NCBI GenBank assembly: GCA_021791455.1
Contig: JAJYWM010000186.1
Span: forward strand, 1-5,140
Reading direction: 5' to 3'
Origin: a bacterium
GTDB lineage: Bacteria; Chloroflexota; Dormibacteria; UBA8260; Bog-877
DNA: 5,140 bases
Shown here: positions 1-4,802 of the stretch, in pieces
Numbering within the stretch: position 1 is the first letter of the stretch
Layout: the number at the start of each line of letters is the position of its first letter
Made by a program: the position numbers and the translations under genes
The notes under the pieces: model-generated
What the model was told of the DNA's origin: nothing
What the model saw: only the letters and a program-made list of their open reading frames with translations
Database searches by the model: none

Positions 1-51
1 CTATCCGAGGAGGTCCTGAGACAGTCGGGCTTGGAGGTGGGTCCAGAATGA
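1..51 (+). CDS. C-terminal tail of an unidentified upstream gene (partial)
   Basis: Frame 1 is open from the window edge to a TGA at 49-51 and encodes 16 residues, LSEEVLRQSGLEVGPE. The stop overlaps the next gene's ATG as ATGA at 48-51, a usual form of translational coupling, and the Shine-Dalgarno sequence of that next gene (33-38) lies inside this tail. That arrangement is the main reason to think it is real. The fragment is too short to assign to a family. It could also be chance open frame. Confidence 0.4.
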   Translation, partial: LSEEVLRQSGLEVGPE

Positions 52-377
52 AAGAGATGACCAACAGATCGGAGGCAGTGCGAGTTAGCCGGTTGACTGT
101 CTTCGCGCCTATGGGTCCTCATCCCTTAGCCTCGCGGGAAGGAGACTGGATTCCAGCTCATAAAGAGCCTGTAGGGGCGTCTGAGATTAGTTGGCTAGCC
201 TCTAATCCACCCGAGCTAGAGCCCTTTAGGGGCATGTGGGTAGCCCTGGCTGGCAGACGTGTCCTAACGAGCAGCCGGGCGCCAGAACAAGTGTATCGTG
301 AGCTCAAGGACCTGGGGGTGGATGCTTTGGTAACGCGTGTCGCTACGCTGGAGGAAAGCAGCTCCCTGCGGGTCTGA
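48..377 (+). CDS. DUF5678-type small protein
   Basis: Encodes 109 residues. The C-terminal half (about residues 57-101) has the pattern of the DUF5678 family: an aromatic-x-G-x-W-V-A-L start (F60, W64, VAL 65-67), a G-x-x-V turn (GRRVL), a helix with the P-E-x-V-Y-R-x-L-K signature at 79-87, and a closing strand ALVTRV at 93-98. Function is unknown for the family. Residues 1-55 show no recognisable domain, signal peptide or membrane segment. The ATG at 48 is chosen because GGAGGT at 33-38 sits 9 bases upstream; an ATG at 57 is possible but lacks such a site. The gene overlaps the stop of the preceding frame by ATGA and is followed after 5 bases by an aspartic protease gene. From memory, DUF5678 genes are often paired with such proteases, which supports both calls. 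The two probably act together, but on what is unknown. Confidence 0.7.
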   Translation: MKEMTNRSEAVRVSRLTVFAPMGPHPLASREGDWIPAHKEPVGASEISWLASNPPELEPFRGMWVALAGRRVLTSSRAPEQVYRELKDLGVDALVTRVATLEESSSLRV

Positions 378-382
378 GGCCA

Positions 383-784
383 ATGGCACCGCGAAAGTGG
401 CAGGCGCATCCGTATCAGGGCCACTCGATCGAGCTGGGTTTCAGGTTCCTCGGTTCGGATGCGGCGGTTTCGCCGGTCCATCGTGCGATCCTAGACACGG
501 GGGCCACCGTTTCCATGTTCGACCTCGCTCACACGGCCGTTGCGGGGATCGCTGACGTCGAGTCTGGGAGGCCGCGCGACCTTGTGGTCGCCAACGGCGC
601 GCAGGCTCAAGGTTATGAACACGACGTAGCGATCGAAGTGCTGGGGATGCGACTCGTCGTGCCTGGGGTATTTGTCCCCGAGTGGGGGACTGGCACGGGT
701 AACTTACTCGGGATGGAGGGGTTCCTAGACCAGTTCGCATTCTACCTTGAGCACCGGTTCCGAGAGCTCTTGGTCTACGCCTGA
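383..784 (+). CDS. Retropepsin-like single-domain aspartic protease
   Basis: Encodes 133 residues with no signal peptide or membrane segment, so it is expected in the cytoplasm. The catalytic motif is A-I-L-D-T-G-A at residues 35-41, with D38 the predicted catalytic aspartate, followed by a hydrophobic strand (VSMF). A second conserved block, N-L-L-G-M-E-G-F at 107-114, matches the LLG-R-x-G-F block that closes the retropepsin fold and is followed by a C-terminal strand (ELLVY). With a single D-T-G per chain the active enzyme should be a homodimer. The usual Arg of LLGR is Met here (M111). The gene starts 5 bases after the DUF5678 gene; GAGG at 376-379, overlapping the upstream stop, may serve as a weak ribosome site, so it is probably translated by coupling. 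Its 3' end overlaps the convergent minus-strand gene by 10 bp. The substrate is unknown; the neighbour is the only clue. Protease activity is inferred from the motif. Confidence 0.75.
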   Translation: MAPRKWQAHPYQGHSIELGFRFLGSDAAVSPVHRAILDTGATVSMFDLAHTAVAGIADVESGRPRDLVVANGAQAQGYEHDVAIEVLGMRLVVPGVFVPEWGTGTGNLLGMEGFLDQFAFYLEHRFRELLVYA

Positions 785-1008
785 GGTCCCCACCTAGCCG
801 CCACCGCCTTCTTGGCGATCTTCGACCGCTCCTCGGCCGTGAGCCTGGCGGCCCTGGCCTTCCCGCCCTTCTGGCCCCCTAGCCTCCCCAGCTCGACGGC
901 GGCTGGGTTCTTGCCGTCGTAGGGGTCGCGGTCCTCGTCTGTGGCCTCATCCACTAGGGCGGCGGCAAGCCGGTTCAGGTCGGCTGGCTTCCTTGAGCGC
1001 CTAGGCAT
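775..1008 (-). CDS. Small basic GGxKGGxARA-type conserved protein
   Basis: Encodes 77 residues rich in Arg, Lys and Ala. The order is a basic N-terminus (MPRRSRKP), a short helix-like stretch with D-L-N-R-L-A at 10-15, an acidic spacer at 20-31, the linker KNPAAV, then the diagnostic block L-G-R-L-G-G-Q-K-G-G-K-A-R-A at 40-53, L-T-A-E-E-R at 56-61 and I-A-K-K-A-V-A-A-R-W at 64-73. I recognise this as a widespread family of short bacterial proteins, sometimes annotated as histone H1-like or as hypothetical. The basic composition would fit nucleic acid binding, but that is inference. The ATG at 1008-1006 is preceded by only a weak AGGT. The gene faces the protease gene tail to tail, with stops overlapping by 10 bp and no room for a terminator between them. 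Confidence 0.65.
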   Translation of the reverse strand: MPRRSRKPADLNRLAAALVDEATDEDRDPYDGKNPAAVELGRLGGQKGGKARAARLTAEERSKIAKKAVAARWGPQA

Positions 1009-1029
1009 GGACCTAGCCTAGCACAGACT

Positions 1030-1078
1030 TTGGGGTGGGCCGATTCAAACTGACCCACTACCACGCCGAGAGGGTCAG
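1030..1078. repeat. Inverted repeat, possible IS21-type end remnant
   Basis: CTGACCC at 1050-1056 is repeated inverted as GGGTCAG at 1072-1078 with a 15-base spacer. Read on the minus strand, 1057-1035 contains GTGGGTCAGTTTGAATCGGC, which resembles the GGGTCA-TTT-CGGC non-coding segments seen beside IS21-family istAB genes. No transposase fragment is found next to it, so at best it is a scar. A chance resemblance is quite possible. Confidence 0.25.
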
Positions 1079-1384
1079 CGGTGTGACCAAGGCGACGTAG
1101 CCCTGGTCGGTCAACCGGGAGGGACGCTTCTCACCGTCCGGCTCTTGACCTTGTTCATCCTGCGCTGAGGCGGACCTCCAACCTGGGCTGCTTGCACTTG
1201 ACGCTGGCCGTGTCCGCGCGCGGTGCTAGCGTCCACTTTGCCCGCAGAGCGAGGCAGGGGGTCTCTAGGGCATGCCCGGTGTGGGGTTGGACGAAGCCCG
1301 AGCGTCTTCTCTCCGCGACGTATGAGCCCGCCCACACCTTCCTATCCGATTGGCCCGGCTCACGCTGAACGTCCCCGCTCCGGC

Positions 1385-1424
1385 CATAACCTCTGCTTAA
1401 CCGCTTGCTAACTCGGACATAATC
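1385..1424 (+). promoter_or_regulatory. PHO-box-like array of four 11-bp direct repeats
   Basis: Four cores, TAAC at 1387, 1398 and 1409 and TAAT at 1420, are spaced exactly 11 bp apart. As 7-mers with 4-base spacers they read CATAACC, CTTAACC, GCTAACT and CATAATC. Tandem 7+4 repeats are the known binding pattern of PhoB/PhoP-family response regulators. CTTAACC matches the Streptomyces GTTCACC heptamer at 5 of 7 positions, and the TTAAC core recalls the Bacillus PhoP box. Lying directly ahead of pstB, it predicts induction under phosphate starvation. The regulator itself is not in the window. Confidence 0.65.
1418..1423 (+). promoter_or_regulatory. Putative -10 element of the pst operon promoter
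   Basis: CATAAT differs from TATAAT at one position and lies 24 bases before the pstB GTG, so transcription would start near 1430 and leave a leader of about 18 bases. There is no good TTGACA-like hexamer 17 bp upstream. That position (about 1395-1400) falls in the second repeat of the PHO-box-like array, the usual layout of activator-dependent Pho promoters. Confidence 0.55.
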
Positions 1425-1447
1425 GCGGCCCTCCTAGCATCGAGGCC

Positions 1448-2260
1448 GTGGTGACGAGAGCTTCCCGGCTAGTCGGAGTCGGCTCCCCGGTCGGCCCGGC
1501 CAGCGCCGAGAGCGGGGTGGACGTTCGAAACCTGCGCGTTTTCTACAAGGAAAACGAGCTTCTCCACGGGGTCAGCTATTCCTTTCGCCGCAACGCCGTG
1601 TCCGCCATAGTCGGGCCCACCGGCTGCGGCAAGACCACCCTGCTGCGCTCCATCAATCGGCTGCACGACAGCACTCCGGGGATGAGGGTCACCGGGTCCG
1701 TGACCATCGGGGGCGAGGAGGTCTACGGGCGTGGGGTGGGAGTGCGCAGCTTGCGGCGCAAGGTTGGCATGCTCTTCCAGCGGGCCAACCCCTTTCCCCA
1801 GAGCATCGCCGACAACGTGTCACTGGCCCCGCGGGCCCACGGCATGGTGAGCCGGCACCAGGTGGCGGCTCTGGTCGAGCAACACCTCACCCTGGTCGGC
1901 CTCTGGGACGCTGTCAAGGACCGCCTGGATCGCTCACCGTTCAATCTCTCCGGCGGTCAGCAGCAACTGCTCTGCCTGGCCCGCACCCTGGCGCTGTCGC
2001 CGGCGGTGCTCCTCCTCGACGAGCCCACCTCCGCGCTCGATCCCGACACCACCGAGCACATCGAGCGCCTGATCACCCAGCTTTCCGAGCGCGTCACCGT
2101 CCTCATCGTCACCCACAACCTCGCCCAGGCGAACCGGATAGCCGACGACGTTCTGTTTCTGATGGCGGGCTCGGTGGTCGAGTTCGCCCCGGCGCAAACC
2201 TTCTTCGAGAACCCGGCCGACGAGCGGAGCCGGGCCTACATCAACGGTCGTATCGGGTGA
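1448..2260 (+). CDS. pstB: Phosphate ABC transporter ATP-binding protein PstB
   Basis: Encodes 270 residues of a cytoplasmic ATPase that powers phosphate import through PstC-PstA. Visible motifs are Walker A G-P-T-G-C-G-K-T-T (56-64), the Q-loop in M-L-F-Q-R-A-N-P-F-P (108-117; PstB proteins usually have PNPFP), the signature L-S-G-G-Q (167-171), Walker B VLLLDE (187-192), the D-loop SALD and the switch histidine in VTHN (H223). The C-terminus YINGRIG is typical of PstB. After LSGGQQQ the usual Arg is replaced by Leu (L174). The start is GTG at 1448; a second GTG at 1451 lies at better distance from GAGG (1442-1445), and a GTG at 1517 would remove a 23-residue extension absent from most PstB proteins. 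The short distance to the predicted promoter fits the early starts. It is the first gene of the operon, whereas pstB is usually last. The family call is firm, the exact start less so. Confidence 0.95.
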   Translation: MVTRASRLVGVGSPVGPASAESGVDVRNLRVFYKENELLHGVSYSFRRNAVSAIVGPTGCGKTTLLRSINRLHDSTPGMRVTGSVTIGGEEVYGRGVGVRSLRRKVGMLFQRANPFPQSIADNVSLAPRAHGMVSRHQVAALVEQHLTLVGLWDAVKDRLDRSPFNLSGGQQQLLCLARTLALSPAVLLLDEPTSALDPDTTEHIERLITQLSERVTVLIVTHNLAQANRIADDVLFLMAGSVVEFAPAQTFFENPADERSRAYINGRIG

Positions 2261-2284
2261 GTCCGGCCAATTAGCCCTCACCCG
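2254..2284 (+). other. Hairpin at the pstB-pstS junction
   Basis: CGGGTGAG at 2254-2261 pairs perfectly with CTCACCCG at 2277-2284. Inside the 15-base loop, GGC (2265-2267) can pair with GCC (2274-2276), leaving a 3-base bulge and a 6-base apical loop. The stem includes the pstB stop codon and ends 22 bases before the pstS ribosome site. No T-run follows, so it is unlikely to be a simple intrinsic terminator. It may be a partial terminator, a processing site or a block to translating ribosomes. Confidence 0.5.
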
Positions 2285-2306
2285 CGTGCACAGTTCATCC
2301 AACCAA

Positions 2307-2314
2307 GGGGAGGT
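2307..2314 (+). promoter_or_regulatory. Strong ribosome binding site of pstS
   Basis: GGGGAGGT lies 3 bases before the pstS ATG at 2318 and is the best Shine-Dalgarno match directly ahead of a pst start in the window. pstB, pstC and pstA all rely on weak or ill-placed sites with GTG starts. This fits the need for more PstS than membrane subunits. Confidence 0.7.
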
Positions 2315-2317
2315 CCC

Positions 2318-3535
2318 ATGACCATTCGACGACCCTCAATCTTCGCCGCGGCGCTCCTTGCCGGAGGGGTGGCCCTGGCAGCCTGCGGCTCGACGCCCGC
2401 CTCGACCAACAAGGGTCAGGCCAACACGACGAGCCTCACCTGCAAGACCTCGGCGGTCGCCAACAGCGGGGCCGCCAACGCCCCCAGCGGCGCCCCCGCC
2501 CCGACCTCGGCCGCGCCGATCCCGACGGCGAATCCCACCTCTGCGGTCACCCTCCACGAGGACGGGTCCTCGCTCATCTACCCGTACCTCCTGGCCCTGG
2601 CCCCGGAACTACCCACCGCATTCTCGAACATCACCCTGAGCCCCGCGTCGGGCGGGTCCGGCAAGGGCCAGACGGACGCCATCGCCGGCAACGTGCAGAT
2701 GGGCGGTTCCGACGCGTTTCTCAGTTCCTCGCAATTCTCGTCCAACCCCGGGCTCATGAACATCCCCATCGCGGTTTCCGCCCAGGCAGTCAACTACAAC
2801 GTTCCCGGGCTGGTGCTGCCCAGCGGGCAGACCGGGCTGCACCTCAGCGGCTGCATCCTCGCCAACATGTACATGGGCAAGATCACCAACTGGAACGATT
2901 CCAGCATCGCCGCCCTCAACCCCGGCGCCAAGCTGCCGAACCTGCCGATCGTGCCCATCCACCGCGTGGACGCTTCCGGTGACACCTTCATCTTCACCTC
3001 CTTCCTCACCGACACAAACAGCGCTTGGGCCAGTGGGCCGAGCTTCGGCACCCTGGTGAGCTGGCCCACGGCGAGCCAGATCAGCGCCAACGGCAACCCT
3101 GCCATGGTCCAGGCGTGCTCGGCCAACCCCGGCTGTGTCGCCTACATCGGGGTCAGCGTGGAGGCGCAGGCATCCAGCGCCGGCCTGGGAGAGGCCCTGC
3201 TGCAAAACCAGTCGGGCAACTTCGTCCTCCCCACCGGCACCAACATGGCATCGTCGGTGAGCGCGGGAGCGAGCAGAATCCCCGCCGACCTGGCCGTGTC
3301 GCTCATCTACCAGAAGGGTGCCGACTCCTACCCGATCGTCAACTTCGAGTACCTGGTGGTGAAGAAGACCCAACCGTCGGCGGACATCGCCACGGCGATC
3401 AAGGACTTCTTCTCCTGGGCGCTCTCCTCCAGCGGGGGCGCGACGCCAGCCAATCTCGGTACTGTCGGCTTCATCGCTCTGCCGAGCAACGCGCTGCCGG
3501 GCGTCGACGCTGAAGTGGACAGCATCACGGGATAG
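2318..3535 (+). CDS. pstS: Phosphate-binding lipoprotein PstS (mycobacterial PstS1-like)
   Basis: Encodes 405 residues. It captures phosphate outside the membrane and delivers it to PstC-PstA. A lipoprotein signal is clear: basic MTIRRPS, a hydrophobic core, then lipobox L-A-A-C with C23 as the lipidated cysteine. Residues 24-76 form an Ala/Pro/Ser/Thr-rich tether. The mature domain has the phosphate-site blocks E-D-G-S-S-L-I-Y-P (81-89), S-G-G-S-G-K-G (111-117), M-G-G-S-D (128-132) and H-R-V-D-A-S-G-D-T-F (215-224). The SGDT form, rather than the SGTS of E. coli PstS, is also found in mycobacterial PstS1 as I remember it, and so are the blocks GLMNI, SAQ-VNYN, GCVAYIG, GLGEA and SGNF-LP. C179, C267 and C273 are extra cysteines; C267 and C273 could form a disulfide. 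ATG at 2318 follows a strong ribosome site. A hairpin lies on each side of the gene. The call is firm. Confidence 0.95.
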   Translation: MTIRRPSIFAAALLAGGVALAACGSTPASTNKGQANTTSLTCKTSAVANSGAANAPSGAPAPTSAAPIPTANPTSAVTLHEDGSSLIYPYLLALAPELPTAFSNITLSPASGGSGKGQTDAIAGNVQMGGSDAFLSSSQFSSNPGLMNIPIAVSAQAVNYNVPGLVLPSGQTGLHLSGCILANMYMGKITNWNDSSIAALNPGAKLPNLPIVPIHRVDASGDTFIFTSFLTDTNSAWASGPSFGTLVSWPTASQISANGNPAMVQACSANPGCVAYIGVSVEAQASSAGLGEALLQNQSGNFVLPTGTNMASSVSAGASRIPADLAVSLIYQKGADSYPIVNFEYLVVKKTQPSADIATAIKDFFSWALSSSGGATPANLGTVGFIALPSNALPGVDAEVDSITG

Positions 3536-3575
3536 CTGGGACCAAACGACCCACCTAGTAAGTGGAATCTGAGCA

Positions 3576-4802
3576 GTGATCCTCTTGAGGCGCCGGACGG
3601 GGGGTGAGGCCCCCGGTCCGGCGCCCAACTCCAGAGCGGAGGAACGAGGGCACGACGCCTCCGTCGGCGAGACAGTCGCCCAGGTGGTGACCGGCGGATT
3701 CGGCAGTGTCCCCATCGCTCTTCTGGTCTTCATCTTGGTCATCATGGCCGTGACCGCCGTGCCAGCCATCCTCTTCAGCGGGACCGGCTTCTTCGGCACC
3801 TACTTCAGCCCGGGCAACTACTATCTGGCGCCCACCGTGCACCATGGGATCGCCGCCCCTCATGCGGCCGCCTACGGGTTTCTCCCCGAGATGCTGGGCA
3901 CCTTGGTGACATCAGCTCTAGCTCTGGGCCTGGCGGTGCCGATCGCGGTGGGAGCGGTGCTGGTGCTCACCGAGTGGGTGCCAAGGTGGGCCCAGGGCAG
4001 CGTCGGCCTCCTCCTTGAGCTTCTCGCCGGAGTGCCCAGCGTGGTCTTCGGCCTTTGGGGGGTGCTCACCTTCGGGCCCTTCATGCTGAGCACCGTCTCC
4101 CCCGCCCTCACCGGCATCGTAGGAGGATTCCCCTGGCTATTCCCCTGGCTCCCCCAGGGAATGGCCTGGGCTCTGCTGGGAGTGGCGATCGCGGCCTTCG
4201 TCGTCATCCGCGCCTCCGTGCACGGCCACCAACGCCGCGGGCTGCTCCGGAAGTCCGCCATAGTCGTGTTCATATCGCTGTGGGGGGCGGCCGCCCCATG
4301 GTTCACCGGCGAGGTGAACACAGCTGGTGGTGTGCTCACCGCGTCGCTGGTGCTCGCCCTCATGGTCGTGCCGATCATCGCCGCCACCACTCGGGAGTTG
4401 GTCCGCCGAGTTCCGGTTCTGGCCAAGGAGGGCTCGCTGGCGCTGGGCATGACCCGGCACGAGACCGCCAGGGTGGTGACCCTCCCCTACATCTCGACCG
4501 GGGTCCTGGCCACCTCGCTCCTGGGATGGGGTCGGGCCATCGGCGAGACCATCGCCATGTTCTTCATCATCGGCAACATCTTCACCGGGATCCCGGTGAA
4601 CATCTATCACAGCGGGGCGACGCTCTCCTCGCTGATCGCGGGCACCCTGGACGGCGTCCTGCAGGCGAAGACCGACGTCAGCGCTCTGTTCGCCGCGGGC
4701 CTCTTCCTGCTGGTCATCAGTCTGCTCAGCAACTTCGGAGGTCGCCTGATCATCCGCCGCGTCGCCGGCGACCAGGCTCTCCCGGTGGGCCGCGGTGTCT
4801 AG
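3576..4802 (+). CDS. pstC: Phosphate ABC transporter permease PstC (long form, start uncertain)
   Basis: Encodes up to 408 residues, an inner-membrane channel subunit pairing with PstA. PstC hallmarks are E-L-L-A-G-V-P-S-V-V-F-G-L-W-G (148-162), the ATPase-docking EAA loop (E285-G-S-L-A-L-G-M, ending L-P at 303-304), and G-R-A-I-G-E-T-I-A (319-327). Hydrophobic segments are near 45-68, 105-132, 142-166, 195-212, 226-242, 250-271, 308-335 and 368-386. The two at 195-242 lie in about 70 residues that the roughly 320-residue E. coli type lacks. The GTG at 3576 is the earliest start and has no clear ribosome site; GTGs at 3684 and 3687 would drop 36-37 residues. GGAGGA at 3638-3643 is a good ribosome site but has no start codon at proper distance. 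The segment S-V-G-E-T-V-A-Q (29-36) resembles the helix before the first membrane segment of other PstC proteins, so the true start may lie before it. The stop overlaps pstA by 8 bp. Confidence 0.9.
   Translation: MILLRRRTGGEAPGPAPNSRAEERGHDASVGETVAQVVTGGFGSVPIALLVFILVIMAVTAVPAILFSGTGFFGTYFSPGNYYLAPTVHHGIAAPHAAAYGFLPEMLGTLVTSALALGLAVPIAVGAVLVLTEWVPRWAQGSVGLLLELLAGVPSVVFGLWGVLTFGPFMLSTVSPALTGIVGGFPWLFPWLPQGMAWALLGVAIAAFVVIRASVHGHQRRGLLRKSAIVVFISLWGAAAPWFTGEVNTAGGVLTASLVLALMVVPIIAATTRELVRRVPVLAKEGSLALGMTRHETARVVTLPYISTGVLATSLLGWGRAIGETIAMFFIIGNIFTGIPVNIYHSGATLSSLIAGTLDGVLQAKTDVSALFAAGLFLLVISLLSNFGGRLIIRRVAGDQALPVGRGV
3589..3625 (+). other. Strong GC hairpin after pstS, at or inside the 5' end of pstC
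   Basis: GGCGCCGGAC at 3589-3598 pairs perfectly with GTCCGGCGCC at 3616-3625. Five more G-C pairs (from the G-run at 3599-3604 with the C-run 3610-3614) extend the stem past a single unpaired G at 3615, leaving a loop of about 6 bases. This is about 15 pairs, the strongest hairpin I see. It begins 53 bases after the pstS stop and is not followed by a T-run. Likely roles are protecting the pstS end of the transcript from 3' exonucleases, or attenuating pstC. Confidence 0.65.
3638..3643 (+). promoter_or_regulatory. Orphan Shine-Dalgarno-like site within the 5' part of pstC
   Basis: GGAGGA lies 12 bases after the hairpin but no ATG, GTG or TTG lies within 5-12 bases downstream in any frame; the next candidate in the pstC frame is the GTG at 3684. 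Either it is chance purine-rich coding sequence, or pstC uses an unusual start codon here, or a base was lost. Confidence 0.35.

Larger units (their letters stand above)
1009..1447. other. Intergenic region without a credible gene
   Basis: This 439-base stretch separates the small accessory genes from the pst operon. Open frames in it (for example minus 1335-1111 and plus 1223-1411) encode proline- and arginine-rich sequence with no recognisable motif, and the plus-strand one runs through the pstB promoter. The left part (about 1030-1078) has a 7-bp inverted repeat and a motif reminiscent of insertion-sequence ends. The right end carries the PHO-box-like array and a -10 hexamer, listed separately. 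I see nothing interpretable in about 1090-1380. Confidence 0.6.

Noticed and set aside
1198..1232. TTGACG at 1198-1203 with TAGCGT at 1227-1232 as a promoter
   Set aside because: The spacing is 23 bases, too long for a normal promoter, and no gene follows closely.
1111..1335. 74-codon minus-strand open frame in the intergenic region
   Set aside because: Composition is proline- and arginine-rich with no recognised motif or ribosome site.
1223..1411. 62-codon plus-strand open frame before pstB
   Set aside because: No ribosome site or domain, and it crosses the PHO-box-like array, so it is unlikely to be coding.
2293..2299. GTTCATC before pstS as a second PHO box
   Set aside because: It is a single unit with no partner 11 bp up or down, so the direct repeat geometry is missing.
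3589..3625. Hairpin as a classical intrinsic terminator
   Set aside because: No T-run follows, and pstC and pstA downstream belong to the same transporter, so full termination would be self-defeating.
2609..3799. 396-codon open frame on the minus strand opposite pstS and the pstC start
   Set aside because: It is an antisense shadow caused by high GC at third codon positions; the plus strand encodes a clear PstS with lipobox and conserved blocks.
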